The notes: a model not told the origin generated them from the sequence alone. 64,000 bases of DNA from Oribacterium parvum ACB1 (GCF_000238055.2 NZ_KE148312.1:1484501-1548500); one strand, 5' to 3'; shown: positions 25,527 to 35,832, counted from the first letter of the stretch. Made by a program: numbers and translations.

Positions 25527-27746
25527 TTAGTCCTCGTTTTCTATTACCTGAAACTTGGCTACCAACTCATTCATAATATTAGCCTGTTCGGACAGCTCTT
25601 TTGATGCAGCGGCGGATTCCTGTGCAGTAGCGGAGTTGTTTTGCACCACAGCGGAAATCTGCTCCGCACCGATGGTTAACTGGTGGATTCCCTCTGCTTC
25701 TTCTTCGGAAGCCCTAGTAATTTTTTCGATTATTTCGGAAATGCTTTTTGCCTTCGCTTTTACCAATGCCATGGAATCAACCGTTTCCTGACTGATTTTG
25801 GCACCTCTTTCTACGGCGTCTATTGTCTCCTCTATTAAATTACCGGTGTTTTGCGCTGCCTTTGCGGATTTTTGTGCTAAATTTCCTACCTCATCCGCTA
25901 CAACCGCGAAGCCCTTTCCGGCTTCCCCGGCACGGGCTGCCTCAATAGCGGCATTTAAGGAGAGAATATTGGTCTGGAAGGCAATGTCATCGATGGTCTT
26001 AATGATTTTACTGATTTCGTTGGACTTATCGGTGATTTCCTGCATGGCAAGAGACATTTCTTCCATTTTCTTATTACTCTGTTCGACAGCCTTTCCGGCA
26101 TCGATTGTGAGCTGGTTGGCTGCTACGGATTGTTCTGCCGTTCCTTTAATCTGTTCGGAAATATCATTCATAGTAGCGCCGAGTTCTTCGATAGAAGAGG
26201 CTTGTTCCGAAGCCCCCTGTGAAAGAATCTGTGCACCGCCGGAAACCTGTTCCGCTTCGGAATTGACTTCTTCCGCGGAATTCTTAATTTCTTTCATGGT
26301 GTGCGATAAGTCCTTGGTAATTTCCCGTAAGCTAAGAATCAGAGGCCTGTAATCCCCTGCATAGAGTCTTTCGTCGGACAGATCTACACGAAAATCGCCT
26401 TGAGCGATGGAATTTAGTTTATTGCTTAAGTCCCCGATGATTTCTTTAATCTGGGTGGTTACATTTTTTAGAGCCAATGCAAGATGACCGACCTCGTCCT
26501 GTTTCTTGTAGTGGATAACCACATCAAGATCTCCATTTACCACCTTGTCACTTACGCGTGTCATCATCTTTAGTGGAGCCAGCATCTTTTTAATGAGCAA
26601 ATAGGTACAGAGAATGAGAAGGAAGTCTCCGGAAAGGCCGATGGTCCACGCTAAGAAAACCAAACGATCCGTTACCTTTTGGTAGTCCTGTCTAGCGATA
26701 CTCATAAGACTCCACCAAGTTGTATTTCCGAATTGATTAGGGGCGAGATAAACTCTTCTCCTTACACCGGCATTGTTTTTTATCACGACATGGAAAGATT
26801 TTCCGTCCTTCATCTTCTCTTTTATGGTTTTCAAATCTTCTTCTCTAAATGCATCGGTGAGAGTCTTCCCCTTCAAAGCTTCATCGGATGCATACATGAA
26901 TTTGCCTTCGTTATTGATGACTGAAGTGAAGAGAGTGGGGAAACGAACGTCCTCATGATTTAAAACATTAAAAGCTTCAAGGTCAAGTTCAATAGTTACG
27001 ACACCTTTGAAGTCATTATCCGCTATGATGGGATCACAAACGGAAATGACGGTTTTTTTACCATCGTCATCCAGGGTATAGGTATCCGTAATAGTGGGTT
27101 GTAGTGTCTCCTTGGCTTTAAGATAATAATCTTTGTCCTTATAATAATCATAGGGATAGTTGACGATGTTTCGCGTTTCGGCACCTTGAGCAGTTAGATA
27201 CGGACCGTAGTTTCTCTCTCCTTCAATGACTTTTCTGTCTTCAAAGAAATATCCTGCTCCGGTTATATACGGGTTGTTTGTAATGGTTGCATACATGGAA
27301 TCCATCATAACCACTTCCATATTATAGCGGCTTGCGGGAACGGCTCGGTCCAGAATACGGGAGCGGAAGGTGGTTCCTGACATTTGTGTAATATGCTGTT
27401 CAACCATTTGACCATCACGATTAAAATGAACAGTCCAAGGGTTGGCGGGGACGCCTCCTACAGCATCTTCTTGTGACCAGACGAAGTTGATGGATTGCTT
27501 CATACTCCCCGTGAGGGTAGTCACTTGTTTTAAAATATCACTGGTTTTCTCTCCGGTTAAATCCAGTAAATCATCCATATTTCTATCCAGATTTTTTTTC
27601 GTGGATTGGCTTCCCAAGTCTACTATAAAGTAGCTTAGCCCGAGCATGATAAAAAAAGACAGAATACCGAGAATAATGGATATACGAGTACTTAGACTTT
27701 GTGTTTTTAATTTCTTTGATAATTGCTTCGCATCCTTCGCTTTCAT
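25527..27746 (-). CDS. methyl-accepting chemotaxis protein, dCache type
   Basis: A 739-residue chemoreceptor. After a basic N-terminus a membrane helix lies at about 20-42 ([20 protein letters not shown]). A large extracytoplasmic dCache-like sensor follows ([34 protein letters not shown]), then a second helix near 370-390 and a HAMP domain. The signalling tip is [20 protein letters not shown]. It lacks a CheR-tethering pentapeptide at the C-terminus (VIENED). The ATG at 27746 is preferred over the longer frame from 27863 because AAGGAAGG lies 8 nt upstream and the signal anchor follows at once. No other chemotaxis genes are nearby. The ligand is unknown. Confidence 0.93.
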   Translation of the reverse strand: MKAKDAKQLSKKLKTQSLSTRISIILGILSFFIMLGLSYFIVDLGSQSTKKNLDRNMDDLLDLTGEKTSDILKQVTTLTGSMKQSINFVWSQEDAVGGVPANPWTVHFNRDGQMVEQHITQMSGTTFRSRILDRAVPASRYNMEVVMMDSMYATITNNPYITGAGYFFEDRKVIEGERNYGPYLTAQGAETRNIVNYPYDYYKDKDYYLKAKETLQPTITDTYTLDDDGKKTVISVCDPIIADNDFKGVVTIELDLEAFNVLNHEDVRFPTLFTSVINNEGKFMYASDEALKGKTLTDAFREEDLKTIKEKMKDGKSFHVVIKNNAGVRRRVYLAPNQFGNTTWWSLMSIARQDYQKVTDRLVFLAWTIGLSGDFLLILCTYLLIKKMLAPLKMMTRVSDKVVNGDLDVVIHYKKQDEVGHLALALKNVTTQIKEIIGDLSNKLNSIAQGDFRVDLSDERLYAGDYRPLILSLREITKDLSHTMKEIKNSAEEVNSEAEQVSGGAQILSQGASEQASSIEELGATMNDISEQIKGTAEQSVAANQLTIDAGKAVEQSNKKMEEMSLAMQEITDKSNEISKIIKTIDDIAFQTNILSLNAAIEAARAGEAGKGFAVVADEVGNLAQKSAKAAQNTGNLIEETIDAVERGAKISQETVDSMALVKAKAKSISEIIEKITRASEEEAEGIHQLTIGAEQISAVVQNNSATAQESAAASKELSEQANIMNELVAKFQVIENED

Positions 27747-28148
27747 ACAGAAATCCTTCCTTGTGATTGAAAAAACGGATAACCCTTCTTCCTCGAATAT
27801 ATTTTTCAGATTTGAGATGAATATCAAATCATAAGAGAACATACCTACATCATTAGTCGGCACATTTTCCTTGTTTATAATATGAAATTCTCTCTGTTTT
27901 TATTCTGAAAAAATATTAATAATTTCTCTCATGGATAAATATATTGAAACTGTGTTATACTCCTTCTATCGAAATCATCTTAAAAAAATGGAATAATGGA
28001 TGTGATTTTGGACTATTTTACCAAAAGCGGCCTGGAGAGTAGGTGGAGAAAAGTCGATAAGCTGAAAAAGACTTTGCGAAGGTTAAATAAAAAGCTTATG
28101 GACTTGTTTTTTTCCTGTTTTTAGCTTGTAAAATAAAGGAGGGGTAGC
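27747..28148. other. divergent intergenic region
   Basis: About 400 nt between the divergent chemoreceptor gene and the 28149 gene. It must hold promoters for both, but I see no confident -35/-10 pair. An imperfect long-range pairing (ATAAGCT near 28060 with AGCTTAT near 28092) is present. Confidence 0.5.
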
Positions 28149-28448
28149 ATGAAAAATTTCTGGAAAATGGAGGAAAGTTTTGGAAAACACTTCAGCTATG
28201 CCTATATTGACTTGAACAACTATTTTGCAGATGAAATCTTTTTGGAGAAGAACATCGAAGTCAAGTTTATCCGGGAAATGGAAAGGGCGGATTCTCTCTA
28301 CCGCATTGTGTTTTGTAAGGTAAAAAGAGAGGATGCGGAACGTTTGGAAGAGGCATTCAAGATATTAGGAGATAAAATGCTCCTTCTTGGTCATGCGGAT
28401 TATCTGGCTGTTTGTGCGGAGCTGGAAAAGCAGCTGGAAAACGGATAA
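28149..28448 (+). CDS. conserved small protein of unknown function
   Basis: A 99-residue acidic protein without membrane segments or signal peptide. I do not recognise the family. Notable stretches are FSYAYIDLNNYFADEIFLEK and LGDKMLLLGHADYLAVCAEL. AGGAGGGG precedes the ATG. It is followed after 58 nt by a UPF0340 gene on the same strand, so an operon is plausible. Confidence 0.65.
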   Translation: MKNFWKMEESFGKHFSYAYIDLNNYFADEIFLEKNIEVKFIREMERADSLYRIVFCKVKREDAERLEEAFKILGDKMLLLGHADYLAVCAELEKQLENG

Positions 28449-28506
28449 AATCATGTAGAGGATAATAAAGCAAGGATAAGAAAGTTAAGATAAGGAGGAA
28501 AAACGT

Positions 28507-29115
28507 TTGGAAGAGAAGCAGAGCTTACACATAGAGAACAGTTTGGCAGAGCACTTGGACTTAGCCTCTTTAGAGGAAGAAAGCTATTTGCTTTGTAAGG
28601 AATTTATAGAAAAGGCGAAGCTGAAGAAGGGGCAGCTCTTTGTTGTGGGCTGCTCCACTTCGGAGGTTTTGGGAGAAAAAATCGGAACGGCTTCCAGCTA
28701 TCCCACGGCAGAAGCTCTTTTTCGGGGAATTTCCCGTGCTGCGAAGGAGGCGGAACTCTATCTCTGTACCCAGTGCTGTGAGCACTTAAATCGTGCCATT
28801 ATAACGGAACGAGAGGCTGCTTTGGCACACGGTCTTATGCCTTATAGGGTCAATGTCATCCCGAAAGAGAAGGCGGGAGGATCCTTTTCTACAGTAGCGT
28901 ATGAAAGCTTCCGAGAGCCTGTTGCCTTGGAAAAAGTCCGTGCTGACGGGGGAATCGATATTGGAGATACCTTCATCGGTATGCATTTAAAAGAAGTTGC
29001 GGTGCCGCTTCGCTTAAGCAAAAAAACGCTCGGCTCCGCCCACATTACTGCGGCGAGAGTACGACCGAAGTTTGTAGGGGGAAGCAGAGCGGTGTATGAT
29101 GAAAGTTTACTCTAG
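28507..29115 (+). CDS. UPF0340 / TIGR01440 family protein (YwlG-like)
   Basis: A 202-residue protein matching the UPF0340 family of Firmicutes, whose function is not established. Characteristic segments are FVVGCSTSEVLGEKIGTASS, CTQCCEHLNRAIITEREAA, and DGGIDIGDTFIGMHLKEVAV. The start is TTG at 28507 with AAGGAGG upstream. Length is slightly above the usual 180 or so residues. Confidence 0.88.
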   Translation: MEEKQSLHIENSLAEHLDLASLEEESYLLCKEFIEKAKLKKGQLFVVGCSTSEVLGEKIGTASSYPTAEALFRGISRAAKEAELYLCTQCCEHLNRAIITEREAALAHGLMPYRVNVIPKEKAGGSFSTVAYESFREPVALEKVRADGGIDIGDTFIGMHLKEVAVPLRLSKKTLGSAHITAARVRPKFVGGSRAVYDESLL

Positions 29116-29166
29116 GATGATTGCCCCTTATTTCCATATCTACGTAAATGCAAACAGTTCATAAAC

Positions 29167-29922
29167 CTAGATATGAATCACATCCGAACGGTTCATATGG
29201 AGGAAGCTGTCATGCCGGAGCTGACTTCCATGGATGCGGTTTTCTCTTTGAAGCATAAATATTGGAAGAAGGAATGCTTTAAAAAAGTAGCACAGTATCC
29301 ATATTATAAAAACTTCCGATCTGAGGCCTTGGAAATTAAAGAGGTAGCCTTCCAAAAGAAGGCTTGCATTTAAGCCAATATTCATTAGGGTAGCCGGGAC
29401 GGCAAAGGAAAGATTCGTGGGCATGGACGGCCGATATAATTTTACGGCAAAGAGAGAAAGAAGCGAGATGTTATAAACGCAGATCGGCTTCTTTTCTTTT
29501 CGGTAGAAGACAACGGATTTTCGGTTGTAAAGAAAGCTGCCTCCTTTTTTAGTGAGGCATGCCTCGGAAATCCAAACATGGCTTACTGCAATGATTTCTT
29601 CCCAAGGCACAAACAGTTTTATGCCGGGAAGGTAAATCCCTTCCCTTCCGATCTTCAGTTTTTTATAAAAATAAAAAGGGATAGAGAAGAGGAGCAAGAT
29701 GCCGTTTCCGTAGAGGGCAAACTCTCTCGGGCTTAATTGAAGTTGAACTAAGGAGAGATCAACATCCAGAGTTTCTAAGCCCTGCCTTCTTCCGACGACA
29801 TAAAAAAAGAGAATGAGAAGGGCGAAGATAAAGCTAAAGTAGCGATAATAAATGCTGTGAAAGGAAATGCCGCCCTTCCACTGTTCTGCACTGTCATTCC
29901 TTTCCCTTATATTGCTTTTCAT
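29167..29922 (-). CDS. membrane protein of unknown function behind trmB
   Basis: A 251-residue protein with two N-terminal hydrophobic segments (about 30-50 and 70-88), a beta-rich middle (LFVPWEEIIAVSHVWIS) reminiscent of small PH-like membrane-associated domains, and further hydrophobic segments near the C-terminus. No named family is recognised. It follows trmB on the minus strand with a 32-nt gap, so it is probably its operon partner. Confidence 0.65.
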   Translation of the reverse strand: MKSNIRERNDSAEQWKGGISFHSIYYRYFSFIFALLILFFYVVGRRQGLETLDVDLSLVQLQLSPREFALYGNGILLLFSIPFYFYKKLKIGREGIYLPGIKLFVPWEEIIAVSHVWISEACLTKKGGSFLYNRKSVVFYRKEKKPICVYNISLLSLFAVKLYRPSMPTNLSFAVPATLMNIGLNASLLLEGYLFNFQGLRSEVFIIWILCYFFKAFLLPIFMLQRENRIHGSQLRHDSFLHMNRSDVIHI

Positions 29923-29954
29923 CTGTTTTCCTCTTTATTCCCTCTCTTTTTTTC

Positions 29955-30620
29955 CTATATTTTCTTTTTCCTTGCAATACACTTACAAATCGGATTACCC
30001 TTTGCAGAGAATTTTTCTTCATATTCCGTCAGGATATTTCCTTTGGAAAGCAGTTCATCATGGTGGAGGTCAAAGCTTTTTGCAAGAATATCCCAGTTAT
30101 TTTCCTGAAAGCTCTCCAAGGAATAATCAAACAAATCCCGATTATCCGTTTTAAACTCGATATGACCGTCCGTAGAAAGAACCTTCTCATAGAGCTTTAG
30201 GAAGACAGGGCTTGTGAGTCTGCGGTTTGCCTGCCTTTTCTTTGGCCAGGGGTCGGAAAAGTTCAGGTAAATGGCATCGATTTCTTCTGCAGAAAAAACT
30301 TCTGTAAGAAGCCTTGCGTCCATACTCATGTAGTAGAGATTCTTTAGGACCAATCCGGATTCCTCCTCCTTTTCACGCCGTTTAATGGCCTTAAAAAGCA
30401 CGCTGTCATAGCGTTCAATGCCGATGAAGTTAATATCAGGATTTTGCTTTGCCATTTCGTAGATGAACTTGCCCTTTCCCATGCCGATTTCGAGGCAAAG
30501 CGGATTCTTATTGGAAAAGAGCTTTTCGGAATACTCTCCTTTTAACTCCTCTTTATTTTGTATTACATAGATAGAATCGGATACGAATTCCTCCGAACCG
30601 GTAATATGTCGTAGACGCAT
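29955..30620 (-). CDS. trmB: tRNA (guanine-N7-)-methyltransferase
   Basis: A 221-residue SAM-dependent enzyme forming m7G46 in tRNA variable loops. Motif I is PLCLEIGMGKGKFIYEMA near 40-57, and the family signature YLNFSDPWPKKRQANRRL lies near 135-152. The N-terminus MRLRHITGSEEF is typical of Firmicutes TrmB. AAAGGAGAATT precedes the ATG. Length is normal. Confidence 0.95.
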   Translation of the reverse strand: MRLRHITGSEEFVSDSIYVIQNKEELKGEYSEKLFSNKNPLCLEIGMGKGKFIYEMAKQNPDINFIGIERYDSVLFKAIKRREKEEESGLVLKNLYYMSMDARLLTEVFSAEEIDAIYLNFSDPWPKKRQANRRLTSPVFLKLYEKVLSTDGHIEFKTDNRDLFDYSLESFQENNWDILAKSFDLHHDELLSKGNILTEYEEKFSAKGNPICKCIARKKKI

Positions 30621-30848
30621 AATTCTCCTTTGTTAAAAAACAAAAATAAAATTAATTAATGAAACATGGAAAAATAATTCCTGTTTCACTTTTGCCTATT
30701 TAGAAGCAATCTGCATAAGCCTCTTTAATTTTAAGATTTTCTTTATAGGATGAGAAACGCTCTTATGTTATCATAGAACAGCTATTTTAACTAGAAATAT
30801 ATTAAAAAGGGCAAGTTGTTTTTGTCTTATGCATTACCGGAGAATTAG

Positions 30849-30890
30849 ATGAATAAAAATAGACTGATCATGAATAAAAACAGACTGATA
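30849..30890 (+). repeat. 21-bp tandem duplication of the start codon region
   Basis: Units 30849-30869 and 30870-30890 each encode MNKNRLI and differ at two positions. GGAG at 30839 spaces well with the first ATG, so translation can start there. Confidence 0.9.
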
Positions 30891-32471
30891 AAAAGAGGAA
30901 TTTCTCTTGTGCTTCTTTCCTCTATCCTGGGCTTATCTGCCTGTGAAAAAAAGTTGGGAGCGGAGCAGGAGGCGGCTGCCGTTTCCGGCTCGGATATTGT
31001 CCTGACTACGGAAGACAACGGGGAAGAATCCGTTGCGATTGCAGCACTGGGACTCAATGCCAATGTTCTTCCTTCCATTGAAGGCGTTACCATTGACGGG
31101 CAGGCGGAAGAGCTTGCACCGGTTAATCTTACTGTAGGTGTCATCAATTCCGTTGTGAAGGACTTACAGCAGCGTCTCATGCAACTTGGCTACATGGAGG
31201 ACGATGAACCGACGACCTATTATGGGGATGCGACTTCCAAGGCGGTACAGTATTTCCAAAGACAGAGCGGGATGCCTATGGACGGTATCACGGGAGTAAG
31301 CACCTGGGATGCCCTTATGTCGGAAAATGCACCGCATTATGCGGCAAAGTTGGGCTTTCAAGGAGATGATATTACAAAAATTCAGTATCGTTTATATAAC
31401 CTCGGTTATCTTACTGAAAGCGGGCAGATTAACGGAAACTTTGATGCAACGACCGAAACGGCGGTAAAAAAGCTCCAGGAGGTAAATCATCTGACAATAG
31501 ACGGTACAGTGGGAACTGCTACGAACGACTTGTTGTATTCCGATGAGGTAAAGGCCAATATCATTGCGCTCGGGGAGCAAAGCGAGATTGTAAAGAAGTA
31601 TCAGACAAGGCTTATTGCTCTCGGATATCTTTCCGGTGATGCCGACGGGAATTTCGGTTTAAGCACGCAGAACGCACTTCGTGCTTTCCAGTCCAGAAAT
31701 GACCAGGTTGTAGACGGCTATCTCGGACCGGACACGAGAGTAATCCTGGATTCCGATTCTGCGAAGCCCTTCGGTATGCGTCTTGGAGAGCAGAGCGGAG
31801 ATGTACAGAACATGCAGAAACTTTTGGTGAAATACGGCTATTTGTCCGGTGACAAAGCTTCCGGCTATTTTGGAGAACTTACAAAGGAGGCCGTGCTTTC
31901 CTTCCAGAGAACGAACGGACTTACTGCTGACGGTATGGCCGGAGCAAAGACCTTGCAGGTTCTTCAGTCCGGTTCCGCTAAGTCCAAGCCGAAACAGAGT
32001 ACAAACAGACATAGAAATAACGGAAATGCCGGAGCGGCAAATGCAGGTGGAGGAGGGAATGCACCCGCACAGGCCAATATTCCTTCCGGATCAGGCGGAG
32101 CTACCGTTTCGGGCTCGGCTTCAGCACTGATTTCCATTGCCTCATCTAAGATAGGGTCTCCTTATGTATGGGGATCGAAGGGACCGAATGCTTTTGACTG
32201 CTCGGGATTCGTGTACTGGTGTCTGAATCAGGCAGGTGTAGGAACCTCTTATATGACCTCTTCCGGTTGGAGAAATCCGGGTAGATTTAAAAAGGTCGGT
32301 GCCTCTGAATTGCAGGCCGGTGACATTGTGGTTGTAAGCGGTCATGTGGGAATCTATGCCGGCGGCGGAACCGTTATCGATGCTTCTTCTTCTAACGGTA
32401 GAGTGGTACATAGAAGCTTTTCCGGTTGGTGGTCCAGAAACTTTATTACTGCGTGGAGAATTTTTAGCTAA
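30849..32471 (+). CDS. NlpC/P60 lipoprotein with four peptidoglycan-binding repeats
   Basis: A 540-residue exported lipoprotein. A signal peptide ends in the lipobox GLSAC (Cys36 or so). Four PG_binding_1 repeats follow (about 95-155, 165-225, 235-300, 310-375), each with an LGYL or YGYL core and a DG-x(4)-T motif. A Gly/Asn/Ala linker leads to a C-terminal NlpC/P60 peptidase with Cys451 in FDCSGFVYW, His499 in SGHVGIYAG and a polar DASS motif. It would cut peptide stems in the cell wall. The first 14 residues are a 21-bp tandem duplication (MNKNRLI twice). Confidence 0.93.
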   Translation: MNKNRLIMNKNRLIKRGISLVLLSSILGLSACEKKLGAEQEAAAVSGSDIVLTTEDNGEESVAIAALGLNANVLPSIEGVTIDGQAEELAPVNLTVGVINSVVKDLQQRLMQLGYMEDDEPTTYYGDATSKAVQYFQRQSGMPMDGITGVSTWDALMSENAPHYAAKLGFQGDDITKIQYRLYNLGYLTESGQINGNFDATTETAVKKLQEVNHLTIDGTVGTATNDLLYSDEVKANIIALGEQSEIVKKYQTRLIALGYLSGDADGNFGLSTQNALRAFQSRNDQVVDGYLGPDTRVILDSDSAKPFGMRLGEQSGDVQNMQKLLVKYGYLSGDKASGYFGELTKEAVLSFQRTNGLTADGMAGAKTLQVLQSGSAKSKPKQSTNRHRNNGNAGAANAGGGGNAPAQANIPSGSGGATVSGSASALISIASSKIGSPYVWGSKGPNAFDCSGFVYWCLNQAGVGTSYMTSSGWRNPGRFKKVGASELQAGDIVVVSGHVGIYAGGGTVIDASSSNGRVVHRSFSGWWSRNFITAWRIFS

Positions 32472-32498
32472 AAGGGCTTTTTGGAGGAGAGTGAAAAG

Positions 32499-33419
32499 AT
32501 GAAAAAGACAGCATTAATTGTTATGGCGGCAGGAATCGGATCACGCTACGGCGCAGGGATTAAGCAGCTGGCTAAGATAGGTCCCTCAGGGGAGATTATC
32601 ATGGACTATTCCGTGCACGATGCTTTGGCGGCAGGATTTGATAAGCTGGTTTTTGTAATTCGAAAGGATATCGAAGCGGAGTTTCGTGATATCATCGGAA
32701 AGAGAATCGAAAAGATTGCCGATGTGGAGTATGCTTTCCAAGAGCTTAACGCTTTACCAAGCGGCTATACTCTTCCGGACGGAAGGACAAAGCCGTGGGG
32801 AACGGCTCATGCTCTTATGCAGGCAAGAAAATATGTGGACTGTCCTTTTGCGGTAATCAATGCCGATGATTTCTACGGAAAAGAAGGATATCAATTAATT
32901 CACGGTTTTTTAACAGAGGATAGGGCAGAGAGTAAGATGCTTGAAATGTGCATGGCAGGTTATCATTTGATCAATACGCTCTCTAAGCACGGTTCCGTTA
33001 ATCGTGGAATTTGTAAGGTTTCCAAGGAAGGCTACCTTGAGTCTATTGAAGAAATCTTCGAGATTAAGAGAGAAGAGGACGGGATTCTTAGAGGCTTAAA
33101 TCAGGGGAAAGATACGATTGTCTTGGCAGAAGATGCCATTGCTTCTATGAATATGTTCGGTCTTCCGGAAGAGTTTCTGGATATTGTTACGGAGAACTTC
33201 CCGGCATGGCTTGACCAATACGGGAAAGAAATGAAGTCGGAGTATCTTCTTCCGAGAGAAATTAACAATTTAATGAGAGAAGGAAGAGGAAGAGTAAGGG
33301 TGCTTCCGGATCATGACAAGTGGTTTGGCGTAACCTATCATGAAGATAAGGCACTTGCGGAAGAGGCCTTGAGAGAATGTATTGCTGCAGGGCTTTACCC
33401 TGAGAAACTCTATGATTAA
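32499..33419 (+). CDS. sugar-phosphate nucleotidyltransferase family protein
   Basis: A 306-residue NTP_transferase-fold protein. The nucleotide-binding start is IVMAAGIGSRYGAGIKQLAK; the metal-binding region is FAVINADDFYGKEGY, and PWGTAHALMQA is also visible. This suggests nucleotidyl transfer to a sugar phosphate for polysaccharide or cell-wall precursors, but the substrate is not clear. The longer frame from TTG at 32481 would place the start on top of the GGAGGAG ribosome-binding site, so ATG 32499 is chosen. It is 27 nt behind the NlpC/P60 gene. Confidence 0.85.
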   Translation: MKKTALIVMAAGIGSRYGAGIKQLAKIGPSGEIIMDYSVHDALAAGFDKLVFVIRKDIEAEFRDIIGKRIEKIADVEYAFQELNALPSGYTLPDGRTKPWGTAHALMQARKYVDCPFAVINADDFYGKEGYQLIHGFLTEDRAESKMLEMCMAGYHLINTLSKHGSVNRGICKVSKEGYLESIEEIFEIKREEDGILRGLNQGKDTIVLAEDAIASMNMFGLPEEFLDIVTENFPAWLDQYGKEMKSEYLLPREINNLMREGRGRVRVLPDHDKWFGVTYHEDKALAEEALRECIAAGLYPEKLYD

Positions 33420-33450
33420 GGGATAGTAAAATATAGCATTCTGTTTTAAA

Positions 33451-33481
33451 ATAGAGGGAAATTCATTTCCCTCTATTTTTT
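33451..33481 (+). terminator. intrinsic terminator
   Basis: ATAGAGGGAAA pairs with TTTCCCTCTAT, ending in TTTTTTATT. An AACGAGTATT sequence right after it may be a diverged copy of the post-terminator palindrome. Confidence 0.9.
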
Positions 33482-33588
33482 ATTCTGAACGAGTATTTTG
33501 CGTATTCAAAGAATAGATACAAACCATAGTTGCTTGCAAGGTCTGTGGAACAGACTTGAAAATGCTTAGAGATAGTGAGGTTACTTAG

Positions 33589-34854
33589 GTGTCGGATCAA
33601 GAAAGAGAATCTCGAAAAAGAAAGCTGAAAGAAAGAGTGATTCCGGGAGAACTGGAAAAAAAGGAGAGGGAGGAGCAGCCGGAAAAGGCAGGGGAGAGGA
33701 TTGCCCTTCCCCGTCACTTTTTGCTTCCCCTGTTATTTCTTTTACTCTTAACTTTAGGACTTCTTTTCTTTTTTTATAACAGGAGAAGATATAGCCGTTT
33801 AACGAGTAAGTGGTCTGTGGATTTTTCGGAAAAAGGAGAATCCTCCGGAGAGTATTACAGTTTTTCAGAGGGGATAGTAAAGGTATCGAAGGATGGCGCC
33901 TCTTATCTTTCCTCTTCCGGAAAGGTGCTTTGGAATCAGGCCTACGAAATGGCTGCACCGCTTGTTTCCATCAATGGGGACTATATGGTGATAGGGGAGG
34001 AAAACGGCTCAAAGCTCTTCATTCTTTCCACGGAAGGCTTGAAGGGGCAGGGCGAAAGTTCTCTTCCCATTTTGAAGCTATCCATTTCGGAAAAAGGAGT
34101 GGTTTATGCCCTTCTTGCTGACGGAGAAAGCAGCTATATTACCGTATTTTCCAAAGAGGGAAAGAATCTGGATATCAGTATCAAATCGGTTCTTGGCGGA
34201 GACGGTTTCCCCGTAGATTTTTCTACATCAAAGGACGGAGAAGAGCTTTTGGTGGCATTTTCCTACTTGGACAAGACTGTTTTAAAGAGTCGTGTGGTTT
34301 TTTATAATTTTTCCGCCCTTGGGAAAAATGCGGGAGCGAATCGAGTGGTCGGCGGTTTTACCGATCATTTTTCCGGGAAAATGGTAGGGAGAGTTCACTT
34401 CTTCAACAATGACGAAAGTTTTGCGGCTTATAACGGGGGGCTCAGTTTTTTCTCGACGAGAGTAAAGACCAGTCCCGAGGAAAAGAAGAATATCGAAATC
34501 CCAGGAACGATCCGGATGATGAGCTATAACAGTCAATACCTCGCCTTACTCACGGACAATACGAAGGAGAAGGAGGAAGAGAACTATCGTCTTCTGCTTT
34601 TCAGGAAGAATGGAGAAAAGCTCTTTGATAAAGCGTTAAACTTTTTGGGCACTAAGATGGAATTAAGCGGGGATAAAATTCTGCTATATCAGGAGAAAAA
34701 CTATAAGGTCTATGACTTTAGCGGTCGTCTACGCTATAATGGAGAAACGAAGGAGGGGCTTCTCTACCTTCGCTCCATGACGGATTTTAAAATGAACGGC
34801 ACTGAGCTTATGCTCTGCTTTCCCAATAAGGTGGAAAGGGTAGTTTTGCAATAG
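33589..34854 (+). CDS. DUF5711-type membrane-anchored beta-propeller-like protein
   Basis: A 421-residue protein. The N-terminal 40 residues are highly charged, one membrane helix lies at about 43-63 (PRHFLLPLLFLLLLTLGLLF), and the rest is an extracytoplasmic beta-rich domain with repeating segments such as GDYMVIGEENGSKLFILS and YLALLTDN. This fits the DUF5711 family of Clostridia, of unknown function. The start is GTG at 33589. It is followed 12 nt later by glucokinase, in an apparent operon that also includes mutS2. Confidence 0.75.
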   Translation: MSDQERESRKRKLKERVIPGELEKKEREEQPEKAGERIALPRHFLLPLLFLLLLTLGLLFFFYNRRRYSRLTSKWSVDFSEKGESSGEYYSFSEGIVKVSKDGASYLSSSGKVLWNQAYEMAAPLVSINGDYMVIGEENGSKLFILSTEGLKGQGESSLPILKLSISEKGVVYALLADGESSYITVFSKEGKNLDISIKSVLGGDGFPVDFSTSKDGEELLVAFSYLDKTVLKSRVVFYNFSALGKNAGANRVVGGFTDHFSGKMVGRVHFFNNDESFAAYNGGLSFFSTRVKTSPEEKKNIEIPGTIRMMSYNSQYLALLTDNTKEKEEENYRLLLFRKNGEKLFDKALNFLGTKMELSGDKILLYQEKNYKVYDFSGRLRYNGETKEGLLYLRSMTDFKMNGTELMLCFPNKVERVVLQ

Positions 34855-34866
34855 AGGGAGAACAAG

Positions 34867-35820
34867 ATGAATCAATATTGTGTAGGAATTGATGTTGGCG
34901 GTACCAGTGTAAAATGCGGTATTTTCACTTATAACGGAGTGCTCCTCGATAAGTGGGAGGTTATGACCAGAAAGGCGGAAAATGGAAAGTATATTCTGCC
35001 TGATGTGGCAGAGGAACTGAAAAAGCACCTCGATGAGAAGACGATTTCCTATGAAGATATTGCGGGAATCGGAATCGGTGTGCCGGGCCCTGTTGAGCCG
35101 GATGGACATGTAAGAGTAGCGGTCAATCTTGGCTGGAAAGACATTTACCCTGCACGAATTATGCGGGAGCTTATGGGGGGCAGAATTCCCTGTGCTGTAG
35201 GAAATGATGCCAATGTGGCAGCCCTTGGAGAGATGTGGCAGGGAGGCGGCAGAGGCTTTCAAAATATGATGATGGTAACACTCGGAACGGGAGTAGGCGG
35301 CGGTCTTATTTTAAACGGGAAAATTGTGGCCGGTGCTCATGGTGCCGGAGCGGAAATCGGGCATATCCATGTTAGAGAAGTAGAGGGAGAGCGTTGTGCC
35401 TGTGGCGGTATGGGGTGCCTTGAACAGGTGGCTTCCGCAACAGGAATCGTAAAAGAAGCGGAGCGCTTTTTAAGAATGTTTAAGGAGCCGTCTTCTCTTC
35501 GTATCTACGGAAAGGCGCTAACCGCTAAAATTGTTTGTGATGCGGCGAAGGAAGGCGATCAGCTTGCTTATTTAAGCCTTGACTTAAGTATGCGTTCTTT
35601 AGGCATCGTCTTGGCGCAAGTTTCCATGGTGGCCGATCCGGAAATCTTTGTTATCGGCGGCGGTGTATCCAGAGCGGGAAGTTTCCTTCTTGATCTTATT
35701 CGGAAGCACTATGAAGAGTACACTCCGATTTTAGAGAAAAAGGCGGAGCTTGTTCTGGCAACACTGGGAAATGATGCCGGAATCTATGGCTGTGCAAGAC
35801 TCATGCTGGAAAAGGATTAG
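34867..35820 (+). CDS. glcK: ROK-family glucokinase
   Basis: A 317-residue ROK kinase predicted to phosphorylate glucose with ATP. The N-terminal phosphate motif is GIDVGGTSVKCGIF. The catalytic region is GNDANVAALGEMW, the ATP-site motif is VTLGTGVGGGLI, and the ROK zinc motif reads GHIHV then CACGGMGCLEQVAS near 175-190. GGGAGAAC precedes the ATG. It lies between DUF5711 and mutS2 with 12-nt gaps. The glucose specificity is inferred from resemblance to Firmicutes GlcK. Confidence 0.9.
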   Translation: MNQYCVGIDVGGTSVKCGIFTYNGVLLDKWEVMTRKAENGKYILPDVAEELKKHLDEKTISYEDIAGIGIGVPGPVEPDGHVRVAVNLGWKDIYPARIMRELMGGRIPCAVGNDANVAALGEMWQGGGRGFQNMMMVTLGTGVGGGLILNGKIVAGAHGAGAEIGHIHVREVEGERCACGGMGCLEQVASATGIVKEAERFLRMFKEPSSLRIYGKALTAKIVCDAAKEGDQLAYLSLDLSMRSLGIVLAQVSMVADPEIFVIGGGVSRAGSFLLDLIRKHYEEYTPILEKKAELVLATLGNDAGIYGCARLMLEKD

Positions 35821-35832
35821 AAAGTCGGGAAG

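Noticed and set aside
25798-26352. 184-codon plus-strand frame opposite the chemoreceptor
   Set aside because: Ala/Ser-rich complement of the conserved signalling domain; no independent evidence.
27747-27863. N-terminal extension of the chemoreceptor
   Set aside because: Would add 39 residues before a normal signal anchor; the internal ATG has the better ribosome-binding site.
29173-29373. 66-codon plus-strand frame after UPF0340
   Set aside because: Lies antisense to the minus-strand membrane protein gene and has no ribosome-binding site.
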